A stretch of DNA of 64,000 bases. Origin: Salinisphaera hydrothermalis C41B8. Lineage in GTDB: Bacteria; Pseudomonadota; Gammaproteobacteria; Nevskiales; Salinisphaeraceae. This document shows positions 1 through 8,313 of this stretch, piece by piece. The stretch is from positions 62,001 through 126,000 of the forward strand of contig NZ_APNK01000002.1 in NCBI RefSeq assembly GCF_000732535.1, given 5' to 3'. Below the pieces are notes generated by a model, which was not told where the DNA came from, ran no database searches, and saw only the letters and a list, made by a program, of their open reading frames with translations. The position numbers and the translations under genes are program-made. How positions within the stretch are numbered: position 1 is the stretch's first letter; each line of letters starts with the position of its first letter.

Positions 1-914
1 AAGATCGGATCGACGAAGCCAGCCGCGTTGCCGAGCAGGGCATAGTCGCGACCGTGGAGCGCGGCGATGTCGTAGGCATAGTTTTCGGTCTGGCCCACGC
101 GGCTGTCGAACTCGGCATCCGCCAGCAGCCGCGCCAGCCGCGGTTCTTCGCCGATGGCCTGCTGCAAACGCTCGACGGGCGTGCCGTCGAGCCCGTGAAG
201 CCATTCCGGCGGCCCGATGACACCGACCGAGGCCCGGCCGCCCGCCAGGCCGATGAGCCAGTACCAGACTTCCGGCTGGCTCGGATGAATACCGATCACG
301 ATCCGGTCGCGCTGATAGTCCGGCGCGTCGATATGATCCGCGACATGCGTGAACAGCGCAGCCCGCGGCGGTGCGCTGCCGGTTCGGTCGAGACCGAGCA
401 GGCGCGGCAGCACGCGGGCAAAACCGCTGGCATCGCAGACGAAACGAGCGGTGAGCGCGGTGCGGGTATCGTCGTCGCCGACCACCGAGAGACGCGGCGC
501 GCCGGGCGTTTCGAAATCCACCGACTCGACCGTCTGGCCGAAGCGAAGCGTGGCGCCGCGGTGTTCGGCCTCCAGCGCCAGCCGGTGATCGAAATCGGCC
601 CGCAGCACCTGCCATGTCCAGGACCAGCCCGGCGTGAACTGGTCGTCGAAGGTAAAGCTGGTATCGCGATCATTCTCGGTGAACGTGACACCGCGTTTGA
701 TCTGATAGCCGGCGTGTTCGACCGCATGCAGCATGCCGGCATCGGCCAGCGCATCCATGCAGCGCGGCAACAGGCTTTCGCCCACGGCGAAGCGCGGGAA
801 ATGGCTGCGCTCGAGTACGGTCACGCGCCAGCCGCGATCCGCGAGCAGGGCGGCGATCGTGGCGCCGGCCGGCCCGGCGCCGATGACGGCGATATCGGTT
901 TGTTCGGTATTCAC
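1..914 (-). CDS. FAD-dependent oxidoreductase, halogenase-like (partial, 3' end outside window)
   Basis: The protein opens with a Rossmann dinucleotide-binding motif, IGAGPAGATIAALLADRGW, followed by FPRFAVGESLLP, the GES-type signature of the flavin-dependent halogenase/geranylgeranyl-reductase superfamily. A later WYWLIG stretch sits where flavin halogenases carry WxWxIP, but the proline is replaced by glycine, so halogenation is doubtful and oxidation or dehydrogenation is as likely. The GTG start at 914 lies one base beyond the stop of the MMPL exporter, so the two are probably co-translated. FAD oxidoreductases of this kind are regular members of aryl-polyene clusters; the exact substrate is unknown. 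About 304 codons are visible before the window edge. Confidence 0.8.
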   Translation of the reverse strand, partial: MNTEQTDIAVIGAGPAGATIAALLADRGWRVTVLERSHFPRFAVGESLLPRCMDALADAGMLHAVEHAGYQIKRGVTFTENDRDTSFTFDDQFTPGWSWTWQVLRADFDHRLALEAEHRGATLRFGQTVESVDFETPGAPRLSVVGDDDTRTALTARFVCDASGFARVLPRLLGLDRTGSAPPRAALFTHVADHIDAPDYQRDRIVIGIHPSQPEVWYWLIGLAGGRASVGVIGPPEWLHGLDGTPVERLQQAIGEEPRLARLLADAEFDSRVGQTENYAYDIAALHGRDYALLGNAAGFVDPI

Positions 915-915
915 G

Positions 916-3321
916 TCAATCGGGCCTCGATGTAGCGATGTCGGCCGCAGGCCTTCCGAGAAGAGAAGCTAGCAGGAAGGTGAAGGTCAGGCCCAGTGCC
1001 AGGGTCAGGCCGAACTCATGCAGCGCCGGGGTATGGCTTAGCCCGAGCAAGCCGAAAGCGAGCAGGGTGGTGGCCACCGACAGGCCCACGGCAAGCATGG
1101 CCGGCGCATGATCCGCCGGGGCGGTGCGCAGGAATATGCCGTAATCCGCGCCCAGGCCAAGCAGCAGAATCAGCGCGACGAGATTGAACAGGGCGAATGT
1201 GGCGCCGGTGGCGGCGAAGATCGCCAGCACGGCGATGCTCGCCAGCGCCGGCGGCAACAACAGGGCAAGCGCACCGCGCGCGCCGAACGCCCGCCATAGC
1301 ACCAGCCAGGCGAGAATATATTCCAGCCCCAGCAGCCACGTCGCCAGGCGCCGATAATGCGCGAGCAGGCTGGATATGCGCGCCACGCTGTCGACGTACT
1401 CGGCGTTCGACTGGTTCGAGATAATCCGATGGAAACGAGCCGCGTCGTTGATCCGATCCACGCGGACGATGGCCGCGTCGCGGCCGTCGACCCGGCCCAG
1501 CCAGAGCCCGCGCAGGCCCAGACTGGCCGGGCTGGCCAGCCAGTCCGACAGGCTCAGCGTCCGGCCTTGGGCCGCGCTGAAGGCTTGTCGCGCCGCGGTG
1601 ATCTTGTCCGGCTTGAATCCGGCCTGGGCAAGAATCTGTGTCAACGGCCCGTGGGGCGCATAGAGGCTTTCGGCCAGGCGGGCATAGTTGGCTTTTTGTG
1701 CGGCCACCGGCGGATAGGCATCGGTAATCGCGCGTACCGAGGCCGCCGGGTTGGGGCCGGCACGAAGCCGGTCCACCAATGTCGTTTCGGTGCTCAGCAC
1801 CTGGGCCGGAGATTGCCCGGTCACCACCACGGCATGCGTTGATAGCGTACTGCCGAGCAGGTTAGCGACCTGGCGATCGGTTTTCAGCAGTTGCGGAGGC
1901 GGGTTGTAGAGCACACGCACGCTGTCGTCCGGCGAGAGTTGCCAGAGCGCGAAACCGCCGAGCACCACTGCCAGGCCGGACAGCCCGGCTACCAGCCGCC
2001 GCTCGTGGCCGATGACCAGCCGCGACGGGCCATGCGAGCGCCACAACCCGGCCAGCCGCAGGGCGCGCCCCGGACGCGGCGCCGGTCCGCCGGCCCCGGG
2101 CAGAAGCAGCAGCATGCCGAGCCAGCCGCCGATCAGCCCGGTCGCGGTGAATACCGCGATCTGGCGCAGCCCGGGGAAGGGCGCGATCACCATGCCGCCG
2201 TAGGCAATCACACTGGTGACGAGCCCGAGCAGCACCGGCCGGCGCACGCGCGCCAGAGCGGTGGCCGGGTCCGGCGTGGCCAGACGCTGGGCAAAGAAAT
2301 GCAGGCAGTAGTCGATCGACACGCCGACCAGGCTGGTGCCGAACACGAGCGTCAGCATATGAATGCTGCCGAACACCAGGTCCGTGACCACGGCGGCGAG
2401 CACGATGCCGCCGCCGACCGCCGCCAGGCTGAGCACGAACGGGCGCACCCGCCCGAACGCCCAGAGCATGAGCGCGATGATGCCGATCAAAGACCCGCTG
2501 CCGATCACCGACATTTCGAATTTGGCGCGCTTCGCGGCGACGGCGGCATGACGAACCACGCCGGAGATCCGAATCGTCGCCGCGGGCGCTGCGGCTCGGG
2601 CGGCCGCCCGGGCTTGCTTGAGGGCGGCCGTGGCCTGGCTTTCGCTGGCCAGCGAGAACGGGTTGTGCCGGGTTTCGGCGAACATCACGTCGATGCGCCG
2701 GCCCTGCTTGTCGACGACATAGAAGGTGCCGTCGCCGGCGATACGCAGATTCGGCGCGGGGTTGGGCAAGGTGGCGCGCTGATAAGCCTCGGCCAACCCG
2801 AACGGATCGTCGACGAAACGACCGCCGCCGCCGACACCCAGGCCATAAAGCCGGCCCTCGGCACGATTAGTGAAATATTCACGGGCGCGCTCGGCTTTCT
2901 GACTACCAGCGGGCGCCTTCGCCAGCGTGGCCAGCGCCTTGGCATCGGCGGGGGCCAGCAGATGGAAGCGATGCTTGAAATACAGCTGCGTCAGATGCTT
3001 GCGCTGGCCGTTGCTGAGCGCATCGTCGGCGCGCGCGATCACCTGATCGAACGCCGGGCTCGCCGACAGCACGCCGGCCATCGCCTGCATAGCCTTCTGG
3101 CGATGGGCTTCGGTATCGCCCGACAACAGAACCGTGACCCGGCGTTGGCCGAAGGTGGACATGCGATGTACCGTCGCATTGACCAGAGCATCGTGTTGCG
3201 GTGTCGGCAACAGCGCCATCAGATCGGTACGAACGGTCAGCCGGCCGGTCGCGGCCAGGCCGGCGAGGATGGCGCCCAGCGCGATGACGCCAAGCAACCA
3301 GAGCGCAGCGCGCACTCTCAA
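916..3321 (-). CDS. MMPL/RND-family exporter of the aryl-polyene locus
   Basis: The 801-residue membrane protein has an N-terminal transmembrane segment, a large periplasmic domain, a bundle of membrane segments around residues 270-405, a second periplasmic domain and a second bundle near the C terminus. This is the two-fold repeat expected of an MMPL/RND transporter. In aryl-polyene clusters the equivalent protein is thought to move the lipid-linked polyene across the inner membrane. The TTG start overlaps the stop of the LolA-like gene (TTGA); a GTG at 3315 is an alternative start. It lies between the LolA-like carrier and the FAD enzyme in one minus-strand operon. Confidence 0.87.
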   Translation of the reverse strand: MRVRAALWLLGVIALGAILAGLAATGRLTVRTDLMALLPTPQHDALVNATVHRMSTFGQRRVTVLLSGDTEAHRQKAMQAMAGVLSASPAFDQVIARADDALSNGQRKHLTQLYFKHRFHLLAPADAKALATLAKAPAGSQKAERAREYFTNRAEGRLYGLGVGGGGRFVDDPFGLAEAYQRATLPNPAPNLRIAGDGTFYVVDKQGRRIDVMFAETRHNPFSLASESQATAALKQARAAARAAAPAATIRISGVVRHAAVAAKRAKFEMSVIGSGSLIGIIALMLWAFGRVRPFVLSLAAVGGGIVLAAVVTDLVFGSIHMLTLVFGTSLVGVSIDYCLHFFAQRLATPDPATALARVRRPVLLGLVTSVIAYGGMVIAPFPGLRQIAVFTATGLIGGWLGMLLLLPGAGGPAPRPGRALRLAGLWRSHGPSRLVIGHERRLVAGLSGLAVVLGGFALWQLSPDDSVRVLYNPPPQLLKTDRQVANLLGSTLSTHAVVVTGQSPAQVLSTETTLVDRLRAGPNPAASVRAITDAYPPVAAQKANYARLAESLYAPHGPLTQILAQAGFKPDKITAARQAFSAAQGRTLSLSDWLASPASLGLRGLWLGRVDGRDAAIVRVDRINDAARFHRIISNQSNAEYVDSVARISSLLAHYRRLATWLLGLEYILAWLVLWRAFGARGALALLLPPALASIAVLAIFAATGATFALFNLVALILLLGLGADYGIFLRTAPADHAPAMLAVGLSVATTLLAFGLLGLSHTPALHEFGLTLALGLTFTFLLASLLGRPAADIATSRPD

Positions 3322-3968
3322 TGCGAGAAAGCGCGCCGTTCGGCGGGCGTCAGGTCTTGGGCGCTATGGGGCGCAGGCTGCAGATCGATGACGCTGTAAT
3401 CGCCACCCGGCTGATCGATGCGGATTTGGCGTACGGTTTTATCGTCGCCACTGAGCTTGAGCCGGGTGATGAACTGTTTCACCGCGTCGGTTTTCGGCGT
3501 GAGCACGAGCGTCGCGTTCTTGGCGTCAGCCTTCGGGCGCTGGATGTCGAAATACTGCGACAGTTGATCGGTATTGCCCTGGAACACCGCGAGCAGGATG
3601 GACGCTACGGCGCCGAGCGCCGGTTGCTGTTCGGCGCTGATATGGGCGGTCTGCTGGCCCTGGCTGCGCTCGGTCAATGCCTTTGGCGTGATGACGAGCG
3701 TACTCTTGACCGGCTTTTCGACCTGCCACAGCAGGCCGCGATCACGATCCACCACATAGCGCCCGCGCGATACCAGCGGCTGATCGAGCTCGGCCAGATG
3801 TTTGTGCTGGACGAATCGGCCGCGCAATACATGGCCCGATGTTTCGCTGCCGAGCGCCGGCATGTCGCGGTGGGCCGTGGATGCAGCAACCGCCACGGTG
3901 GTCGTCGCGCATAGCGCAAGCAACAGCGCGGTCACGAGATAGGTCATACAGCGAGGCACGCGGGTCAT
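3318..3968 (-). CDS. LolA-like outer-membrane lipoprotein carrier protein
   Basis: This is a 216-residue secreted protein with a signal peptide at residues 1-30 (hydrophobic core YLVTALLLALCATT, AxA-type cleavage). It has the LolA-type beta-sheet pattern: GRFVQHKHLAELDQPLVSRG, then LLWQVEKPVKSTLVITP. In aryl-polyene clusters a LolA-like protein accompanies the MMPL exporter and probably carries the lipidated pigment through the periplasm. The ATG at 3968 was chosen because GGAGAC lies just upstream and the signal peptide begins there, although the frame stays open farther upstream. It ends by overlapping the MMPL start and lies 14 bases after the thioesterase stop. Confidence 0.82.
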   Translation of the reverse strand: MTRVPRCMTYLVTALLLALCATTTVAVAASTAHRDMPALGSETSGHVLRGRFVQHKHLAELDQPLVSRGRYVVDRDRGLLWQVEKPVKSTLVITPKALTERSQGQQTAHISAEQQPALGAVASILLAVFQGNTDQLSQYFDIQRPKADAKNATLVLTPKTDAVKQFITRLKLSGDDKTVRQIRIDQPGGDYSVIDLQPAPHSAQDLTPAERRAFSH

Positions 3969-3982
3969 CGCGGGGTCTCCGT

Positions 3983-4405
3983 CTACGAACGCTGGGCGAA
4001 ACGCGCGAGCGCGGCGCGCACGGCATCCGGGGTGTCCGGGTAGCGTTGTCCCGACTCGATCTCCACCGGCACCTGAAGGGTGCTGCCCCGCGCCAGACTC
4101 GCGCCTGAATCGCGATCGCGTACCCGGTAGGCGATGCGCAGCTGCTGGTCCCAGCGCTTGAGGGTAGCCGTCACGCGAACCCACTGCTTGAAGGTCAGCG
4201 AGCGCATGTAGCGCACACGCAGATCGACGATCGGCCAGGAGAAGCCGGACGCGGCCATGGCGTCGTAATCGTGGCCGAGCTCTTCCAGTAGCTGGCAGCG
4301 CGCCAGCTCGAAGTACTTGGCATAGTGGCCGTGCCACGCGATATGCATCGAGTCGACGTCGAAAAAAGGGACCTGGAACTCGATTTGGCTGCGGTGTTCG
4401 ATCAC
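3983..4405 (-). CDS. Acyl-CoA/ACP thioesterase, 4HBT hotdog family
   Basis: This 140-residue single-domain hotdog protein carries the 4-hydroxybenzoyl-CoA thioesterase/YbgC signature near its N terminus (FFDVDSMHIAWHGHYAKYFE), including the usual catalytic Asp. It corresponds to the thioesterase found in aryl-polyene clusters (ApeK-type), which may edit or release ACP-bound intermediates. The GTG start at 4405 opens the minus-strand arm. The divergent ACP gene starts at 4723, so the 317-bp gap probably controls both arms. A general housekeeping thioesterase cannot be excluded from sequence alone, but its position argues for the pathway. Confidence 0.8.
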   Translation of the reverse strand: MIEHRSQIEFQVPFFDVDSMHIAWHGHYAKYFELARCQLLEELGHDYDAMAASGFSWPIVDLRVRYMRSLTFKQWVRVTATLKRWDQQLRIAYRVRDRDSGASLARGSTLQVPVEIESGQRYPDTPDAVRAALARFAQRS

Positions 4406-4722
4406 GGTTCAGGACGAATAAACGAAAATCCAGCAGCGCTCACCGCCGATCACCCCGTAGCGACGGGGCGGGCATCGGCGTTTAAAAGCAGTGTGTATCG
4501 CACGGCGCCGCCTCGTGGGGCGGATAATGGACGCGCAGGGCCGGCATGTCGATACCTCGACGCGGGATGAATCGAACCCGGGGTTCGTGGACAATAGGCA
4601 GGCTGACCGCCGCGAATGGCCCGCATCGCCGGGCAAGGCCGGGCGCGCGGCCGCCCCGGGCGGACGGAAAACGCGCACGCCAGGCAGCGCGTGCACGGCA
4701 GTACAACAACGAGTGAAAGACT
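4406..4722. promoter_or_regulatory. Divergent intergenic control region of the aryl-polyene locus
   Basis: This 317-bp gap separates the two divergent arms and has no convincing gene. It contains a perfect inverted repeat, CGAACCC-G-GGGTTCG, at 4573-4587, shaped like an operator. It also holds a second GC-rich hairpin, CCCCGT-AGCG-ACGGGG, at 4453-4468 with no T run. The ACP gene has only a weak ribosome-binding site (GAGTGAAAG). No sigma-70 promoter could be assigned with confidence. The regulator is not encoded in the visible part of the locus. Confidence 0.5.
4573..4587. promoter_or_regulatory. Candidate operator palindrome
   Basis: The sequence CGAACCC, one central G, then GGGTTCG is a perfect 7-bp inverted repeat with a single-base centre. 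It lies about 135 bases upstream of the ACP start and 170 bases from the divergent thioesterase start. Its size suits a dimeric regulator such as a TetR or MarR protein; this is inference from symmetry alone. Confidence 0.35.
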
Positions 4723-5004
4723 ATGAATGAGCAAAGCGATCTCGAGCGCGATGTCGCACAGCTGCTGGTCACGTCCCTGGACCTGGAAGATGTGACCGCG
4801 GCGGAGATCGAACCGACGGCGCCGCTGTTCGGCCCGGAAGCCGACAGCCTCGGGCTCGACTCCATCGATGCCCTGGAAATCGCGCTGGCCGTGAACCAGG
4901 CTTATGGCATCGAACTACGCGCCGACGACGAAGCCAACAGCCGCATATTCGCCACGCTGCGCTCGCTGTCGGCGCATATCGAGCGCGAACGCGCCGCGGC
5001 CTGA
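4723..5004 (+). CDS. Acyl carrier protein of the aryl-polyene locus
   Basis: This is a 93-residue acidic protein with the phosphopantetheine attachment motif DSLGLDSIDALEIAL; Ser47 should carry the prosthetic group. It would hold the growing aryl-polyene chain or its aryl starter. It is the first gene of the plus arm, and a COG4648 membrane protein and an acyl-ACP ligase follow. Known aryl-polyene clusters usually encode two ACPs here, but the 98-bp gap to the next gene is too short for a second. The ATG follows a modest GAGTGAAAG ribosome-binding site. Confidence 0.92.
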   Translation: MNEQSDLERDVAQLLVTSLDLEDVTAAEIEPTAPLFGPEADSLGLDSIDALEIALAVNQAYGIELRADDEANSRIFATLRSLSAHIERERAAA

Positions 5005-5102
5005 TCTTTTTGTGGCGATCCACGGGCGATTCATGACATGCGATCCGGCAGTGCCCGCCATTTCGTCAGAGGCAGCGCCACGCGCGGCGGGGCGCTGAGA
5101 AC

Positions 5103-5726
5103 ATGGGCCGTTTCGGTTGGATGGCCGGCGTCGTGCCGTTGCTGTATCCGGTGCTTGTTCATGCCGCGGTGGTAACGGGATCGCCGGATCTGCGTTTTCT
5201 CGCGCTCGCGGTTCTGGTGGTGAACGTGCTCGGACCATGGCTGGTTCGGGGCCGTGTCACGGCCTGGGGCGTGGCGATCGTGCTCATCGCCGCGGCGGCC
5301 CTGGCCGTTCACACGGCGGGCGCGCTGATATTCTTCTATGCCACGCCGGTGCTGGTCTGCATCGCGCTCGCCTGGTTCTTCGGGCGTACGCTGCTGGCGG
5401 GGCGTACGGCGCTGATCACGCGACTGGCCCGCGCGATTCGCGGTCCGCTGCCGAGACCGGTCGCCCGGTACACGCGCGCCGTGACGGTGTTCTGGTGCGC
5501 GACCATGGCCGTCATGGCGGTTGTGAATCTGGCGCTGGCGGTGTTTGCGCCCGTGGAGTGGTGGTCGCTATGCACGAATTTTCTGAATTACGCGATTGTC
5601 GGCGTGCTGTTCATGGCCGAATGGTTCGTCCGTCAGCGCGCCATCGGTGAGTACGAAGACATGAGCTGGCGCCAATACCTGACCGCGCTGCGACGCGTCG
5701 ATTACCGCACGCTTGGCCATGGTTGA
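5103..5726 (+). CDS. COG4648-type integral membrane protein of aryl-polyene clusters
   Basis: The 207-residue protein is almost entirely hydrophobic, with about five or six membrane segments (for example LLYPVLVHAAVV, LALAVLVVNVLGPWL and VAIVLIAAAALAVHTAGALI). It ends in a conserved-looking soluble tail, EYEDMSWRQYLTALRRVDY. It resembles the small membrane protein placed between the ACP genes and the AMP ligase in aryl-polyene loci. Its biochemical role is not known. Its stop overlaps the start of the ligase by eight bases, so the genes are co-translated. Confidence 0.75.
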   Translation: MGRFGWMAGVVPLLYPVLVHAAVVTGSPDLRFLALAVLVVNVLGPWLVRGRVTAWGVAIVLIAAAALAVHTAGALIFFYATPVLVCIALAWFFGRTLLAGRTALITRLARAIRGPLPRPVARYTRAVTVFWCATMAVMAVVNLALAVFAPVEWWSLCTNFLNYAIVGVLFMAEWFVRQRAIGEYEDMSWRQYLTALRRVDYRTLGHG

Positions 5727-7038
5727 TTCGAGTACCCCACTGATTGCCGATTATCATCCCGGGCGCCCGTTCGCCTGGCGTGACGGCGAGCCCGTGCCCG
5801 CCGGTGTCGCGCTTGCCGACATCAAGGCGGTGGCCGCGGCGCTCTCCGGACGCAAGGCGTTGTTCAACCTCTGCGACGATCGTTACCTGTTCACGGTCGC
5901 ATTCGCCGCCGGTTGCTGGGCGAACGCATTGAACCTGTTGCCGCAGACGCGCCAACCGGTGGCGCTGACGCGTATTCGCGAGCGCTATCCGGATGCCGTG
6001 GCCATCGACGATGCCTGGGTTGCGGCACGGCTCGGCGCGCGGTCGCCGATTGCCGATCCGCCTCCCCGAATCGCGGCCCAGCAGGCCGTGGCGGTGGTGT
6101 TCACGTCCGGCAGTACCGGCGAACCCGATCCGCAGCTCAAGCGCTGGCGCGATCTGGCGATCGGCAGCAATCTGTTACGGCAACGGTTTTTCCCCGAGGA
6201 CAGGGCGATGAACATCGTCGCCAGCGTGCCGCCCCAGCATATGTACGGGCTGGAGAATTCGGTACTGCTGGCGCTGCACGGCGGCTTTGCCGCGGCCAGC
6301 GCGCGCCCGTTCATGCCGTGGCAGATCGCGGATGCGCTGGCCGGGCTGCCAGCGCCGCGGACGTTGTTCACGACGCCGATCCAGCTCAAGGCCTGTCTCG
6401 ATGCCGCGGTCGATCTGCCGCGTGTGACGCGCATCATCTCGGCCACGGCGCCGCTTGCCATCGAGCATGCCCAGTCCGCCGAGCGCCGCTGGCAGACCGA
6501 GGTCTATGAAATCTACGGCAGCAGCGAGACGGGCAGCATTGCCAGCCGGCGACCGGCCGCCGAGACGTCCTGGCAGCTCTACGACGGCTTGTGCGTCGAC
6601 CCGGCCGCGCAGCCGGTGGTCCGCGGCGGTCAGCTGCCGGAACCAGTGGCGCTGGAAGACGCGCTGGAGCTGATCGACGCCACGCGATTCCGGCTCATCG
6701 GCCGCTCGGCGGATCTGCTCAAGGTAGCGGGGAAGCGTATCTCGCTGGCGGAACTCACCGCGGCACTGCTCGCCATCGACGGCGTGGACGATGCGGTGGT
6801 GTTCAATCCGCCGGAGGCGTCGGCGTCCGGGCGGCCCACGGCGCTCGTGGTTGCGCCCGGCTGCAGCACGCGTGCACTCGGGGCCGAACTGGCCCGTCGC
6901 GTGGACCCGGTGTTCGTGCCGCGGCCCCTGGTGAAGGTAGAGCAGCTCCCGCGCAACGAAATGGGCAAGCTGGCGCGAGCGGATGTAATCGACGTGTGGC
7001 GCGCTGCGCGTTCGCCCCGGAGCATGGTACGTGGCTGA
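5719..7038 (+). CDS. AMP-dependent acyl/aryl-ACP ligase (ApeH-like)
   Basis: This 439-residue member of the acyl-adenylating superfamily probably activates the aromatic starter acid with ATP and loads it on the ACP. Visible core motifs are the phosphate-binding loop TSGSTGE (residues 129-135), YEIYGSSETGSIASR, the hinge LIGRSADLLKVAGKRIS and the catalytic-lysine motif PRNEMGKLARADV near the end. At about 440 residues it is shorter than typical acyl-CoA ligases, as is usual for the aryl-polyene enzymes. ATG 5719 was preferred over TTG 5713. It overlaps the previous gene by eight bases and the dehydratase start also lies inside it. Confidence 0.85.
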   Translation: MVDSSTPLIADYHPGRPFAWRDGEPVPAGVALADIKAVAAALSGRKALFNLCDDRYLFTVAFAAGCWANALNLLPQTRQPVALTRIRERYPDAVAIDDAWVAARLGARSPIADPPPRIAAQQAVAVVFTSGSTGEPDPQLKRWRDLAIGSNLLRQRFFPEDRAMNIVASVPPQHMYGLENSVLLALHGGFAAASARPFMPWQIADALAGLPAPRTLFTTPIQLKACLDAAVDLPRVTRIISATAPLAIEHAQSAERRWQTEVYEIYGSSETGSIASRRPAAETSWQLYDGLCVDPAAQPVVRGGQLPEPVALEDALELIDATRFRLIGRSADLLKVAGKRISLAELTAALLAIDGVDDAVVFNPPEASASGRPTALVVAPGCSTRALGAELARRVDPVFVPRPLVKVEQLPRNEMGKLARADVIDVWRAARSPRSMVRG

Positions 7039-7333
7039 CCACGTATTCACGATCGATACCGGGCATTGCTGTCTGGACGGGCATTTCCCGGACGCGCCGA
7101 TCGTGCCCGGCGTGGTGCTGCTCGACCATGTCATTCGCGCGGCGGCCGAACGCTACGGCGGGCGCCTGCGCCGCATCGTGCGCTGCAAGTTCGTCGCGGC
7201 ATTGCGCCCGGACGAGGCGTGCTGCATCGAACTCGCGCCGAAATCCGCGTCGCGGCTGCAGTTCGTCTGTAACGGGCCCGACGGTTGCGTGGCGATGGGC
7301 GTGATCGAGTGGAGTACGCCGATCGATGGCTGA
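7031..7333 (+). CDS. apeI: ApeI-family 3-hydroxyacyl-ACP dehydratase
   Basis: This 100-residue hotdog protein carries the FabZ/FabA-type active-site segment GHFPDAPIVPGVVLLD; His18 is the expected catalytic base. It should remove water from the beta-hydroxyacyl-ACP to create each conjugated double bond of the polyene. It is the shorter of two dehydratases in the locus; the other is ApeP at 10280. The GTG start overlaps the ligase stop by eight bases and its own stop overlaps the acyltransferase start, so translation is tightly coupled. Confidence 0.82.
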   Translation: MADHVFTIDTGHCCLDGHFPDAPIVPGVVLLDHVIRAAAERYGGRLRRIVRCKFVAALRPDEACCIELAPKSASRLQFVCNGPDGCVAMGVIEWSTPIDG

Positions 7334-8261
7334 AGCCTGGACCGAACGCGGCGAACGCAGCCACCGTTTCATGTTTCATATGATCGCCTGGGTCGCAAAG
7401 CGGCTCGGGCGGGGCGCAGCGCGCGCGCTGCTGCATCTCGGGGTGGCGTATTTCATGCTGGCCGCCCCGGCGGCGCGTCGTGCGTCGCAGGATTATCTGC
7501 GGCGCGTGCTCGACCGTCGGCCGCGCTGGGCCGACACGTACCGCCATATCTATACCTTCGCGACGGTGTTTCTCGACCGCATGTATATGGTGGGCGGCGC
7601 GGAGTCGCCGCTGTCGGTCACGTCGCACGGGGTGCAGTCGTTTCGCGACTGCATCGACCGAGAGCAGGGCGCGTTGATCATGGTTTCGCATCTCGGCAGC
7701 TTCGAGGCCCTGCGCGCGCTCAGCGGACGGCGCGACGACCTGACCGTGCGGATTCTCATGAACTGGGCCACCGGCGCCAAGATGAACGCGGTGCTGCAGA
7801 AGCTCGACCCGAGCTTCGCCGATCGTGTGATCGATACCTCGACCTCCGATTTCGACCGCGTGCTCAAGGTCAAAGCCGCGCTGGACCGGGGCGAGATGGT
7901 GGGGATCATGGCCGACCGGCACCACGCGGGCGAGCGCACGCTCGACTGCGATTTCCTGGGCGGTACCGCGCCGTTTCCTTTATCGCCGTGGCTTCTGGCG
8001 GGGATGCTGGGCGTGCCCGTATTTCTGGCGTTCGGCGTCTACCGCGGCGACCGCCACTACGATCTGTACTGCGAGCGGTTCAGCCCCGGCCTGTCGTGGC
8101 CCCGGGGGGAACGCATGACACGCGCTGGTACCTGGGCTCAGGCCTACGCCGATCGGCTGGCTGAGTATGCCCGCCAGGCGCCGTACAATTGGTTCAACTT
8201 CTATCAATTCTGGCACGAGCCCGCGGCCGACGAGCGGCGGGCCGGTGGATCGAGCGAATGA
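7326..8261 (+). CDS. LpxL/HtrB-like lysophospholipid acyltransferase
   Basis: The 311-residue protein has the HX4E catalytic motif of lipid A/lysophospholipid acyltransferases at residues 122-127 (HLGSFE). A downstream GIMADRH segment and a PFPLSPWLLAGMLGVPVFLAF segment match the family core. In aryl-polyene loci an acyltransferase probably attaches the polyene to a membrane lipid. In several known clusters this domain is fused to a glycosyltransferase; here it stands alone. The start overlaps the ApeI stop. It could also act on an ordinary lipid, but its co-translation with pathway genes argues against that. Confidence 0.82.
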   Translation: MAEAWTERGERSHRFMFHMIAWVAKRLGRGAARALLHLGVAYFMLAAPAARRASQDYLRRVLDRRPRWADTYRHIYTFATVFLDRMYMVGGAESPLSVTSHGVQSFRDCIDREQGALIMVSHLGSFEALRALSGRRDDLTVRILMNWATGAKMNAVLQKLDPSFADRVIDTSTSDFDRVLKVKAALDRGEMVGIMADRHHAGERTLDCDFLGGTAPFPLSPWLLAGMLGVPVFLAFGVYRGDRHYDLYCERFSPGLSWPRGERMTRAGTWAQAYADRLAEYARQAPYNWFNFYQFWHEPAADERRAGGSSE

Positions 8262-8313
8262 ACGACAGGCTGTCGCGCATGACCGCGAAGACTCTGTGGC
8301 GGAGCGACGTGCA

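Noticed and set aside
1891-3399. A 502-codon plus-strand open frame opposite the MMPL exporter
   Set aside because: The minus-strand transporter has clear membrane topology; the plus frame is hydrophilic low-complexity sequence without homology.
4453-4468. GC hairpin as a terminator in the aryl-polyene control region
   Set aside because: It has only a 6-bp stem and no T run on either strand, and it lies upstream of both genes rather than after one.
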